Source of the DNA: Neptunomonas concharum
GTDB taxonomy: Bacteria > Pseudomonadota > Gammaproteobacteria > Pseudomonadales > Balneatricaceae
Reading direction: 5' to 3'
NCBI RefSeq assembly: GCF_008630635.1
Contig: NZ_CP043869.1
Location: forward strand, 1 to 64,000
Length of the DNA stretch: 64,000 nucleotides
Positions within the stretch are counted from its first letter, which is position 1. Every line of letters starts with the position of its first letter. Under the pieces are notes generated by a model, which worked only from the letters and a program-made list of their open reading frames with translations, had not been told where the DNA came from and made no database searches. Positions 51,782 through 59,976 of this stretch are shown piece after piece. A program made the translations under genes and the position numbers.

Positions 51782-51838
51782 GACGATCCCTCTCATCATT
51801 GAATGCATAAAAGAAGGATAGACCTTTTAACGGGGTAT

Positions 51839-51875
51839 ATCAGGTAAACCTGATGTGAGTTTGAGGCAGGTCAAA
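51839..51875 (-). promoter_or_regulatory. Candidate operators upstream of nifJ
   Basis: ATCAGGTAAACCTGAT (51839-51854) is a perfect 16-bp palindrome with a 2-bp centre. Next to it TTTGAGGCAGGTCAAA (51860-51875) has arms TTTGA and TCAAA, matching the TTGA-N6-TCAA core of FNR/Anr boxes though lacking the inner T and A. Both are 58-95 bp before the ATG. Confidence 0.5.
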
Positions 51876-51901
51876 TAGGCTAAATGCAATGAAAAGGAAA
51901 T

Positions 51902-51921
51902 AAAAAAGCAGCTTTCGCTGC
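51902..51921 (-). terminator. Rho-independent terminator of the hvf operon
   Basis: On the minus strand GCAGC-GAAA-GCTGC is followed by TTTTTT, about 60 bp after the DoxX stop. A second hairpin built on AATCC / GGATT at 51930-51957 lies between. Confidence 0.85.
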
Positions 51922-51982
51922 CTTTGGGCTAATCCAGTCGCTGGAGGAAACCGGATTAAATTGTGGTTTTTATCACGAGGTT

Positions 51983-52597
51983 CTACGCATCCTTCGAGAG
52001 CCCCGTTGCCTTCGCTAGCCAGTAGTCAACGCTGAAGTAACGACCAGCCCCAGTAAAGAAAAGACTCAACAGCATCACAAAATACGTAGCTGCGAATTCG
52101 ATACCGTTATTTAGGATTACAAAGGATCCACGCCCTGTCAACCAATCATAGTTGCCATTTTCCTGAAGAATCTCACGACCGCGCTCTAAACGCTCGACCG
52201 ATTCGAGTACACGATCATTCGCTAACCAGCTGCTCGCATCAGCGATAGCTAGCCAGCCATTTTCCCAGTGTACGGTGAGCGCAGCGACCAGCATCGTGAC
52301 CATCAATGGAATACTGATCCAACGTACGGCTAAACCTGCGATAAGCAAAATTCCCCCGAAAAACTCAGTACCGGCGGCCAATGCGGCCATCACTTCTGGC
52401 ATTGGCAGGCCTAGCCCCCAATCGGGGTTACCAAACCATGCGGCGGTTGATTCAAAGTGGGCAAGCTTGTTGTAACCTGCTTGTATAAACACAGGAGCCA
52501 AGTAGAGGCGTAGCAATAAGGGGGCTATGCCATCGGCAACCCGAATGCGCTCCAGTATGTCGTGGGCGTAGCGGTAAAGTTCGATCAGTTTACTCAT
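51983..52597 (-). CDS. DoxX family membrane protein of the hvf operon
   Basis: The 204-residue protein has four hydrophobic segments of the DoxX family (PLLLRLYLAPVFIQAGYNKL; FFGGILLIAGLAVRWISIPLMV). In hvf/bufferin operons a DoxX protein is the usual last gene; it may serve electron supply or membrane handling of the peptide product, which is unproven. AAGGATAACACC precedes the ATG, 18 bp after the DUF2063 gene. The terminator at 51.9 kb ends the operon. Confidence 0.88.
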   Translation of the reverse strand: MSKLIELYRYAHDILERIRVADGIAPLLLRLYLAPVFIQAGYNKLAHFESTAAWFGNPDWGLGLPMPEVMAALAAGTEFFGGILLIAGLAVRWISIPLMVTMLVAALTVHWENGWLAIADASSWLANDRVLESVERLERGREILQENGNYDWLTGRGSFVILNNGIEFAATYFVMLLSLFFTGAGRYFSVDYWLAKATGLSKDA

Positions 52598-52615
52598 GGT
52601 GTTATCCTTTTTATT

Positions 52616-53386
52616 TTAACGGGCACCTAACAAGATGCCTGCCTCATAGAACTGTTGAAGAATTTGATAGCCGGCATCGACGATAGGGGTCGGGTCGTTA
52701 TGCCCCATCTCTTGAGAAATCTGTGTTAAAGCATCTCGGCCCGTGAGGCTTTCATTCTGGTCCAGCAAATAGAGCAGTCGCGCGGTGAGCGCATTGAGTG
52801 CCATAAATTGAACCTGATCATGGCGGTCACGATAAACCATCATCCATGTCGGTTGCTCTGGAGCCTCTGTTGGTTGAAACTCAGTTCCAATCTGGTGCAC
52901 CGGATAGCGATAGCTCAGCGACCAAGCCACGGGTGACTGTACTGGGTGTTGATCAAGAAGGTCGTTGCTATAGACATTGGACTCATTGAATGGGTCGGCT
53001 TCGGCAACATCCAAGGCCAGTTCAACCCATTCGTAGTGCATGAGTTCCTTAAGGAAGTCGGGCTGGTCGATTGTTGGCTCGCGTAACTCCGAAATAAATG
53101 TCAGAAACTCTGCACTGATTTGGTGGAAATAGGGGCTTTCGCAACGGTATTCGATCAAGAAATCACGTACCGCTTGCTGCCACCAGGCTTCTCCCATAAT
53201 GGACTTGGCCATTGGAAAAGCGGTTGCCGCGAAACCTTCCACGTTATTAAAGAATAGTTCCCGGTAGATCTTCATGCGGCGATCTTCAATCCCCGCAATG
53301 ATTGGCGTTTCTGGATCCCGAATATGGCCTGCAAACTGCATTTGCAGGGCTTTGAAATCAGTCGGTGCGTTAAGCTGTGATGACAT
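52616..53386 (-). CDS. hvfC: DUF2063 partner protein HvfC
   Basis: HvfC-type proteins recruit the precursor peptide to the multinuclear iron enzyme. The 256-residue protein has the DUF2063 N-terminal domain (LQMQFAGHIRDPETP..RMKIYRELFFNNVEGFAATAFP..WWQQAVRDFLIEYRCESPYF, about 12-100) and the C-terminal RRE-like half (MMVYRDRHDQVQFMALNALTARLLYLLDQ). It overlaps the MNIO gene by 17 bp. Cytoplasmic. Confidence 0.9.
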   Translation of the reverse strand: MSSQLNAPTDFKALQMQFAGHIRDPETPIIAGIEDRRMKIYRELFFNNVEGFAATAFPMAKSIMGEAWWQQAVRDFLIEYRCESPYFHQISAEFLTFISELREPTIDQPDFLKELMHYEWVELALDVAEADPFNESNVYSNDLLDQHPVQSPVAWSLSYRYPVHQIGTEFQPTEAPEQPTWMMVYRDRHDQVQFMALNALTARLLYLLDQNESLTGRDALTQISQEMGHNDPTPIVDAGYQILQQFYEAGILLGAR

Positions 53387-54233
53387 GATTCACCCCCGCG
53401 GTTTTTACGGCAGGTTTGGCGGACGCTTGCATGTGCCGAATTTTATGCACCTCACCCATCAGTTCAGCCATTGGGGGGATATTAAAATCGCGCTCCAGCA
53501 AGGTAGGAATAGCACCAAACTGTTGGTAGGCCTGTTCGAGCAATTGCCATACTGGGTCGATAACGTCGGCGCCGTGGGTATCGACAATCAGGTCATCAGC
53601 CTCATCATAATGACCTGCAACGTGAATGTAGCGAATACGTTCACCCGGGATTGCAGTCAAAAACTCTGCGGGATCAAAGCCGTGATTAATACTGTTGACG
53701 TAGATGTTATTAACGTCCAGCAGCAGATCGCAATCCGCTTCCTGCAATACGGCCAAAAGGAAATCCAGTTCGGTCATCTCATGGCTTGGCATGGCATAAA
53801 AAGAAACATTCTCAATCGCTAGGGGGCGCTCTAGACGGTCGCTGACTTCACGAATACGCTGGGCAACATAGCGAACGGCTTCTTCTGTGAAAGGGATGGG
53901 CATCAGGTCGTATAAATGACCATCATCCGAGCAATAGCTGAGATGCTCGGTATAAGTATCAATTTGATGGATATCCAAAAACTGTTTTAAGTCAGTTAAA
54001 AATTGCGTGTCTAACGGTTTTGGTCCACCCACGGAGAGAGAGAGTCCGTGTGTTACAAAGCGATATTGTTCGGTAAGTGCTTTAAACTGACGGCTTAAAC
54101 GCCCACCCATTCTCATCCAGTTCTCAGGAGCAACCTCAAGGAAATCGACACCTTGGGGGCCTGTTGGAGGGAGATCTTTCAGCATACAGCGACGTAAACC
54201 CAGTCCTGTGCCCTGAAGTGGTTGTGACATCAT
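53370..54233 (-). CDS. hvfB: MNIO / DUF692 multinuclear iron oxidative enzyme HvfB
   Basis: MNIO enzymes of this type convert cysteines in EGKCG motifs into oxazolone/thioamide pairs that bind copper. The 287-residue TIM-barrel protein has the family's ligands: EVAPENW, THGLSLSVG, TEHLSYC, IENVSFYAMPSHEMTELDF, LLDVNNIYVNSINHGFD, IHVAGHYDEAD, DTHGADV and LERDFNIP. AAAGAGGCGG precedes the ATG. It follows the precursor gene after an intercistronic hairpin. Confidence 0.93.
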   Translation of the reverse strand: MMSQPLQGTGLGLRRCMLKDLPPTGPQGVDFLEVAPENWMRMGGRLSRQFKALTEQYRFVTHGLSLSVGGPKPLDTQFLTDLKQFLDIHQIDTYTEHLSYCSDDGHLYDLMPIPFTEEAVRYVAQRIREVSDRLERPLAIENVSFYAMPSHEMTELDFLLAVLQEADCDLLLDVNNIYVNSINHGFDPAEFLTAIPGERIRYIHVAGHYDEADDLIVDTHGADVIDPVWQLLEQAYQQFGAIPTLLERDFNIPPMAELMGEVHKIRHMQASAKPAVKTAGVNHVITA

Positions 54234-54254
54234 AAATACCGCCTCTTTAATAAT

Positions 54255-54274
54255 ACGGGCTCCTAAGAGCCCGT
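54255..54274 (-). other. Hairpin between precursor and MNIO genes
   Basis: ACGGGCTC-CTAA-GAGCCCGT is a perfect 8-bp stem with ATTATTAAAG after it on the minus strand. It sits before the hvfB ribosome binding site and could let the precursor be made in excess of its enzymes by partial termination or mRNA protection. Confidence 0.65.
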
Positions 54275-54314
54275 GTGTGCTTACAGTGAGAAAGCAATCG
54301 CTGTTAGTTGCGAA

Positions 54315-54722
54315 TTAGCCTTTGCGCTTTTCGCCACCGCATTTACCTTCACCGCACTTACCTTCTTTTTCAGATTTTTTCTCGCCGCCGCACTTACCTT
54401 CGCCGCACTTGCCTTCTTTCTCGGCTTTTTTGTCGCCGCCGCACTTACCTTCGCCGCACTTGCCTTCTTTCTCAGCTTTTTTGTCGCCGCCGCATTTACC
54501 TTCGCCGCACTTGCCCTCTTTCTCAGCTTTTTTCTCGCCACCGCACTTACCTTCACCACACTTGCCTTCTTTGGCTTTGTGGCTGTCAGCCAGTTGCTCA
54601 TACCCAGCGCTTAACTGCTGAGCTGCAAATGGGTTTTCAGCGGCCATTACTGCAGGTGCCGCTGCACCTAGAAGAAAAGCAGTACCAACAGAAGCTACGA
54701 TAGGTTTGATTGTCTTGTTCAT
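54315..54722 (-). CDS. hvfA: HvfA-type precursor with ten EGKCG motifs
   Basis: This is the RiPP precursor of a copper-binding oxazolone/thioamide peptide (bufferin/HvfA family). ATG 54722, with AAAAGGTGACTC before it, opens a Sec signal (ending AVMAAENP near 27), giving 135 residues. A GTG three codons upstream is less likely. After a short leader (FAAQQLSAGYEQLADSHK) come five 17-residue units, each with EGKCGEGKCGG and then a Lys/Glu spacer, making ten EGKCG motifs and ten cysteines, the sites the MNIO modifies. The exported product would act in the periplasm in copper buffering. Confidence 0.92.
   Translation of the reverse strand: MNKTIKPIVASVGTAFLLGAAAPAVMAAENPFAAQQLSAGYEQLADSHKAKEGKCGEGKCGGEKKAEKEGKCGEGKCGGDKKAEKEGKCGEGKCGGDKKAEKEGKCGEGKCGGEKKSEKEGKCGEGKCGGEKRKG
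54320..54573. repeat. Five 51-bp tandem repeats encoding EGKCGEGKCGG units
   Basis: The five units are nearly identical in DNA, differing in a few third positions and one Asp/Glu change. Copy-number variation between strains would alter how many copper sites the product carries. Confidence 0.88.
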
Positions 54723-54785
54723 ATGAGTCACCTTTTAAAGTCGGGTTACATTATTAATGTTTTAATAAATTATTTAGCTTTGATT

Positions 54786-54911
54786 ATTTAGTCGTCGCTG
54801 GAAGTGGTTCCTTACACTTGTTTTCAAATTTTTTTCAAATTCACCCAAAAAGCACAGCAAACACCTTTTCTTACTGATTTAGTCGCTGTTTGGTTTAGAT
54901 TCCTTACACTT
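54786..54911 (-). promoter_or_regulatory. Two tandem ECF-sigma-like promoter elements upstream of hvfA
   Basis: On the minus strand the pattern AAGTGTAAGGAA-N13/14-CGACTAAAT occurs twice: at 54786-54819 (spacer 13) and 54877-54911 (spacer 14). The separation and the strict conservation of both boxes with divergent spacers match an ECF-type promoter: a GTAAGGAA -35 and a CGACTA -10. The proximal copy would give a leader of roughly 55 nt before the hvfA ATG. The remaining bases to 55015 show nothing else. Confidence 0.6.
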
Positions 54912-55015
54912 TTTTTGAAAAAATTAAGCGTAGCTTTTAATCACAGCTCGATTAGGAGTGGTTTTATGGGGAAATGGTTCCCTTCTCTGTGTTAGACGAA
55001 GGGAGGTTGGATAAA

Positions 55016-56119
55016 CTAGAGGCGAGTTAAATGGTTATCCCACCAAAAGGGTGACCGGCTTAATACGTCAGTGACTAATTGGCCATTACGCACCGAACAA
55101 CGGTAGGCTTTTCCGCGGCCAGTACTGATCGTGAAGCGCCCAGCGACGCTAGTCGCAGCTAGTCCGCAGGCGTCTTTTAAACGAACGGTGCCAAGGAATT
55201 GTTGTTCACGCATATCCCAAAACATCACCTGATTGCCTCGTGGGGCAGAAACAGCGGCATAACGACCTGACTGATCAAAGCAACAACTGCCACAATACTG
55301 CTTTAACTGGCTTCTGATATGCTCTGGCAAAGGCAGCGTGCGAATCGCTTCTCCACGACGATGGTGTGCGACCAAAGGAACATCATCCGCTAAGTGCCCC
55401 TGATATTGCATGGCAATGACGACCTCCCCATCGGCTGAAAGGTCAATATGGCGAATACTGCATTGATGATAAATGTTGGGTAGTTCTGCTTTTTCTAATA
55501 AATGCCCGGAGCTGACCGAGAGGTAAACCAGTGAAGGTCGCATCGTTGCTAGGTTAACTTTGGTACGCCCTTGGGTTTGAATGCCGCCATTAGCAATAAT
55601 CAGCTGTTGCTGATCGTCAGAGAGGCGAAATTCATGGGGGCCAATCCCTTGAGTCGAATAGGACTCGACGATTGCAAAAGGAGGGGTAAGTTCACGGATG
55701 ACGATCCTGCCGTTTGCCTGCGTTGGGTGGTGCTCTGTGGTTAGCAGGTGGCGGCCATCCGCAGAGATCTGTGCATGACCATAAAGGTGATAACCCGGTT
55801 GAGTGGTGATATGGGCTACCTGCTGATGGGTTTGGTAATCAACGATGTCGATAGAGGTCCCGGGCCTTCGGGCTATGGCTATTAGCCAAGGCTGGTGGGG
55901 GTGATTGATGACTTGGTGCGCACGCTCAGACAGAGGATACTCAAGCGATACTTGGCCGTCTGCTGTGAGTGTGTTCAGAAAATAGCGCCCATCCGCCCCC
56001 TTGCTAGCAGAGGCTAACAGGTTAGCCTCTGTGCTATTAGAGCTTGCCAGTGCTTGTTGGCAAAGCCAAGGCGCCGTGGCCAAGAAGCTGAGAAAGTGTC
56101 GACGATTAATCCCCGTCAC
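55016..56119 (-). CDS. DUF1513 domain protein, Tat-exported
   Basis: The 367-residue product begins at a GTG with GINRRHFLSFLATAPWL, a twin-arginine signal, so it is exported folded to the periplasm. The rest is a seven-bladed-propeller-like DUF1513 domain (ANGRIVIRELTPPFAIVE; GPHEFRLSDDQQQLIIANGG). It overlaps the second imelysin gene by 14 bp and is the last gene of an iron-linked operon. Function unknown. Confidence 0.88.
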   Translation of the reverse strand: MTGINRRHFLSFLATAPWLCQQALASSNSTEANLLASASKGADGRYFLNTLTADGQVSLEYPLSERAHQVINHPHQPWLIAIARRPGTSIDIVDYQTHQQVAHITTQPGYHLYGHAQISADGRHLLTTEHHPTQANGRIVIRELTPPFAIVESYSTQGIGPHEFRLSDDQQQLIIANGGIQTQGRTKVNLATMRPSLVYLSVSSGHLLEKAELPNIYHQCSIRHIDLSADGEVVIAMQYQGHLADDVPLVAHHRRGEAIRTLPLPEHIRSQLKQYCGSCCFDQSGRYAAVSAPRGNQVMFWDMREQQFLGTVRLKDACGLAATSVAGRFTISTGRGKAYRCSVRNGQLVTDVLSRSPFWWDNHLTRL

Positions 56120-57176
56120 GACTATTGAATCCTAGCTGTATGTTTAGTAATGCCATCGCTTGTTCAAGATCGACATGTAAATGCTTCAGATCGGATGCCA
56201 CCCCTATGAGTTGCGCGCGTTGATTGTCAGATACGAGGGTGTTTTCTACCTCCGGTATGTGCTGTAACTTATTTAAGAGCGCACTAAATTGCCGGTCAAT
56301 CGACTCCGCTAACGTGGCATCCTCAATGGCTAATAGCGCTTTTGTGCTGCTACCTTGTGTTCCGCTATAAAGGTGTTGCAAGGTGCTCAAATTAATACTG
56401 AGATTGGCGATAGAGCGCTTACTACGCCAGGATTCGCTACGTTTCCAGTTGGTTTTGCTGGGCTTATCCCCCAGTGGGCGAAGGATTTTACTATCCCTGA
56501 TCACCTCAATGGGCTCCACCAGCGATTTCATCAATTCAGTCGCTGCCTCATCGGCTGACTCGTAGAGGTCATTATTGCCAGCGTCTTTTATCGCTTGGGA
56601 TTCAGCTTGCCAATCTGACAGCGTCCCCTCGCTGAGCTGATGAATATTGGCTGCAATTGCAGAAGCTAGGCGGCAAGGCTTTGATGCGGGTTGTAACGGG
56701 GTAATCATATCAAATAGCACTCTTTCTAGTGCAGGAAACCCTTTTAAACTGATACTGGCTTGGCGAAAGAAACTTTCATTAAATGCAGTATCAGATCCTG
56801 ATAGCACCGCTCTTAATTGTCGTGCGCCCGTATTCTTTTTGTCCGGCCAATACTGCAAACTGTGGTTGCGCATGAGCAGTGTGACAGGTCCAAATTGGAT
56901 ATGTTGGATAGTTTGCCATTGAGAAAAAGCATCGATAAACGCGCTTTGGGCCGCATCGATGGTTTGCTGCTGGCTGCAATATCCCTCGACGGTTTGGGCT
57001 AAGTGCGCGCTGGATTTGGCAAGTGCTTCATAGCGGGGCAGGATATGCTGTTCGACGACGGCGTTGTTCAGTTTGTGCCAATCTTGCTCGGATGGTGCAG
57101 CATGCAGCGTACCTATTGAGAGGGTGATCAGAATAAATACCAGCAATACCGGGATAAGAGAGCCTTGACGGATCAT
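56106..57176 (-). CDS. Imelysin family protein, second copy
   Basis: The 356-residue product has a signal peptide (ending SIGTLHA, about 27) and an imelysin-type helical domain. The motif region reads GFPALERVLFD where the first copy has GYHAIEFLLWG, so the His of GxHxxE is replaced by Pro. Such degenerate imelysins are common as the partner copy. It starts one base within the DHOR stop (TAATG) and overlaps the DUF1513 gene, so translation is coupled. Periplasmic; likely iron-linked. Confidence 0.88.
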   Translation of the reverse strand: MIRQGSLIPVLLVFILITLSIGTLHAAPSEQDWHKLNNAVVEQHILPRYEALAKSSAHLAQTVEGYCSQQQTIDAAQSAFIDAFSQWQTIQHIQFGPVTLLMRNHSLQYWPDKKNTGARQLRAVLSGSDTAFNESFFRQASISLKGFPALERVLFDMITPLQPASKPCRLASAIAANIHQLSEGTLSDWQAESQAIKDAGNNDLYESADEAATELMKSLVEPIEVIRDSKILRPLGDKPSKTNWKRSESWRSKRSIANLSINLSTLQHLYSGTQGSSTKALLAIEDATLAESIDRQFSALLNKLQHIPEVENTLVSDNQRAQLIGVASDLKHLHVDLEQAMALLNIQLGFNSRDGD

Positions 57177-58534
57177 TAAAGTGACTCCAAAAATTGGATC
57201 AGTTGTTGTCGTTGTGCTTTTGAAAGCTGCCTATACGCACGAGTGCTCTGTTCAGCTTCACCACCATGCCAGAGAATCGCTTCCTGAAGGGTGCGAGCGC
57301 GGCCATCATGTAAAAAAAACCGATGATCATTGATCATACCGGCCAGCCCGATTCCCCACAAAGGGGCTGTGCGCCATTCACGACCGTTGGCCCCTTGCTC
57401 TGGGCGATGATCTGCCAGGCCTTCCCCCAAATCATGTAGCAGTAGATCGGTATATGGTTGAATGCTAATGGCTTTGCGCTGTGCTTTGTCTGTCGTAAAC
57501 GAAAAATTTGGTGTGTGACAATTTTGGCATCCTAGCTGGCTAAATAGTGCTTCACCTTGATCGATATTTGCTTTTTGTACATCAGGAATACGCCGCTTAG
57601 GCACAGCCAAATGCTGTGTATAGGTGGTAATTAAAGCCACCATCTGGCCCGATGCCTCGGCGTTGTCCATATGGGCACTATTACCGTTGGGCAGCTGACG
57701 GCAGCGTGCTTGTAAAGGGGTACAATCGCCATACCCAGAAGTAAACATGGGCGAAGAGATGCCGATATCGGTGAATAGTGCGATGCTGTTTTGTTGTAAC
57801 AGAGTGGGCTGTCCGGCTTTCCAGCCAAATCGTCCTAAACGTTTCTCGCCCGTTTTAAAATCTACAACCTCGTTAATGCGTCCTGATATGCCATCGTTAT
57901 TTGTATCCTCAGGGTCAGCGCGAGCAATGATCTGCTCCTCAGGGATCTTCTCCAGTAACCCCAAACCTATCACGGCAGGTGCGATACGTGCTGATAGCTG
58001 AGTATCGGGATGCAGAGGGCCATAATTAAGTTGCGTGAGCGTGATGTTAGGCTTTCTTAATGTCACTACTTCGCCATCATCAAGTGTCACTGTGACTGGC
58101 GTATAGGCAAGCTGGATCACACCTTCTGCAAGAACCCCTTGTACTGCGCGAGTTTGAAATTGGCTGCCGTAGTTAGGTTCGGGCGCTTGTGAGGGTAGGC
58201 CTAGGCGAACCAGCATAGATGCAGCAACATCGGCAGGATTATTCGCTTCGGTTGGTCTCCCCCGGCCATTTTTGGGATGGCACTGCAGACAGGAGCGGGC
58301 ATTATAAAGGGGGCCCAAGCCGTCGCTGGCGGTGGTAGATGAGGGTGATGATACCCATAGTTTTTCAAACAGACTTTTACCCAGCACAAAGTCCATTTTC
58401 TGCTCGGTTGTTAAAAAACTATCGGGTTGTGAAAAAGTACTGCCTATTACCGTTAACGGCAAAGCTGCCACCAGTAAAGCGATAAGCATAGGTAAACCGT
58501 GCCGCTTGGCAGCACGGTTTTTGAAGCAAACCAT
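57176..58534 (-). CDS. Di-haem oxidoreductase (COG3488, DHOR)
   Basis: ATG 58534 gives 452 residues with a signal segment (LPMLIALLVAALPLTVIGS). The protein has two c-type haem motifs, CLQCH near 78 and CQNCH near 337, typical of the putative thiol oxidoreductase family COG3488, plus a C-terminal APLWGIGL..HDGRARTLQEAILWHGGEAE. Located between two imelysins in the conserved iron-responsive operon. Periplasmic; physiological substrate not known. Confidence 0.9.
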   Translation of the reverse strand: MVCFKNRAAKRHGLPMLIALLVAALPLTVIGSTFSQPDSFLTTEQKMDFVLGKSLFEKLWVSSPSSTTASDGLGPLYNARSCLQCHPKNGRGRPTEANNPADVAASMLVRLGLPSQAPEPNYGSQFQTRAVQGVLAEGVIQLAYTPVTVTLDDGEVVTLRKPNITLTQLNYGPLHPDTQLSARIAPAVIGLGLLEKIPEEQIIARADPEDTNNDGISGRINEVVDFKTGEKRLGRFGWKAGQPTLLQQNSIALFTDIGISSPMFTSGYGDCTPLQARCRQLPNGNSAHMDNAEASGQMVALITTYTQHLAVPKRRIPDVQKANIDQGEALFSQLGCQNCHTPNFSFTTDKAQRKAISIQPYTDLLLHDLGEGLADHRPEQGANGREWRTAPLWGIGLAGMINDHRFFLHDGRARTLQEAILWHGGEAEQSTRAYRQLSKAQRQQLIQFLESL

Positions 58535-58540
58535 CAAATA

Positions 58541-59812
58541 TTAACCCTGTGTGACGGCCGCTGGGTTGTCTAAGCTATCCGAGCCTTCTAGCTCGATAGC
58601 GTCTAACTCAAGCACATCGATTGCTTTTTCAATTGAACGGGTCTGCGTAGTTAGGGCGTCAACTACGTTTTGTACCAGTGCGTTCCCTGTTTTGTTCCCA
58701 CTACCAATCAGTACATCGAAGGTATTACCCTGCTCTGCTTGATCCATTAAGGCTTGCATTGCAGTTTCTGTGTTGTTGAGCTCAGCACGGAACTGCTTGT
58801 CCAACGCGGGATCTTTTTTGCGCACTAGCTCTGATAAAGAGGCTCCTTTCAATTGGCTGCCATCAATGCGGCTGTACTCACCTAAATAGACATTTTTGAT
58901 CCCTTTAGCATCATAAAAGTGTGATGCATGGGTATTATCTGAGAAGCAATCATGTTCCTCTTCTGGGTCATGCAGCATTAAGCCTAATTTGATGCGTTCA
59001 CCGGCAAGTTCGCCATAAGACAGGCTTCCCATACCCGTCAATATCGTAGCCAGTGCGCCTTTTTCGCCTTTGTCAGCGAGGGCTTGACGTGCAGCGCCAT
59101 CTGCTTTCCAGTTGTTTACCATCTCCTCCAAGTCCTGAATAAGTAGATCCGCAGCCGCACTTAGGTAGGCTCGGCGACGGTCACAGTTACCACCGGTACA
59201 CTGCGTCAGGCTAAAATCGGTGTAAGGGCGGTTACCTGCTCCGGGCTTGGTTCCATTAAGGTCTTGACCCCATAGGAGAAACTCAATTGCGTGATAACCT
59301 GTGGCAACATTGGTTTCTACTTCATCGGCTTCATGCAGCGCATCAGCAAGCAGTGCAGGAGTGATCTCCTTTAAATCGAGTTTTTTATTGCCTAATGTCA
59401 GCGAGGTAGATGCGATAACATTGGCTGTATATAGAGGGTTTTCTTCTGACTCAGCACCGTAGCTTTGGCCATCCACATAATCGATTAACCCTTCATCTAG
59501 CGGCCAAGCATTTACGCGCCCTTCCCAGTCATCAACAATCGCATTGCCAAAACGGAAAGCCTCGGATTGTTGGTAAGGTACACGAGCAGCGATCCATGCT
59601 TGGCGAGCGTTATTGAGCGTTGCCGTTGATGGGTTGTTAAGAAGGTCGGTGACTTTTTTTCTGAGTGTAATCGCGGTGGTTAATGAATCACCGTAGGTTG
59701 CCTCTGCAATATCCGCATAAGTATTAACAATAGCAGATGGCGTACCCGCCAATGTAGGTAGTGAGAGGCTACAAAGGGATGCAGCCAAGACAAAAGAGGA
59801 GATTTTTTTCAT
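58541..59812 (-). CDS. Imelysin family protein with intact GxHxxE motif
   Basis: ATG 59812, with GGGATAAATCCT before it, opens a signal peptide (SLPTLAGTP, near 22), giving 423 residues; the longer frame runs back into a Fur-like box. The imelysin motif GYHAIEFLLWGQDL (near 150) has the GxHxxE residues, as in the IcmP/ICMP insulin-cleaving membrane protein family. DGSQLKGASLSELV and the C-terminal helices follow. It heads the iron-linked operon and is divergent from the cytochrome-c peroxidase. Confidence 0.92.
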   Translation of the reverse strand: MKKISSFVLAASLCSLSLPTLAGTPSAIVNTYADIAEATYGDSLTTAITLRKKVTDLLNNPSTATLNNARQAWIAARVPYQQSEAFRFGNAIVDDWEGRVNAWPLDEGLIDYVDGQSYGAESEENPLYTANVIASTSLTLGNKKLDLKEITPALLADALHEADEVETNVATGYHAIEFLLWGQDLNGTKPGAGNRPYTDFSLTQCTGGNCDRRRAYLSAAADLLIQDLEEMVNNWKADGAARQALADKGEKGALATILTGMGSLSYGELAGERIKLGLMLHDPEEEHDCFSDNTHASHFYDAKGIKNVYLGEYSRIDGSQLKGASLSELVRKKDPALDKQFRAELNNTETAMQALMDQAEQGNTFDVLIGSGNKTGNALVQNVVDALTTQTRSIEKAIDVLELDAIELEGSDSLDNPAAVTQG

Positions 59813-59854
59813 AGGATTTATCCCGTTTCCGTGAATTGATTTTATGTTAATATA

Positions 59855-59875
59855 AATAATAAGCGTTCTCATTTC
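59855..59875 (-). promoter_or_regulatory. Fur-box-like site between imelysin operon and peroxidase
   Basis: On the minus strand GAAATGAGAACGCTTATTATT resembles the Fur consensus GATAATGATAATCATTATC in its central AATGAGAA and TTATTA parts. It lies 43-63 bp before the imelysin ATG and about 100 bp before the divergent peroxidase. The match is read by eye. Confidence 0.55.
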
Positions 59876-59976
59876 AATTATTGGTTAGATTTGTTTTTAT
59901 TGATCAGTGTCAAATAATCGAGAAATGAGTCGTTTTACTATGATGATCCTGTTGATTGCTCAGTGTTGGAGAAAAA

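Noticed and set aside
54308-54703. Plus-strand frames and CRISPR-like repeats opposite hvfA
   Set aside because: They mirror the EGKCG repeats; the minus strand gives the signal peptide and the known precursor pattern.
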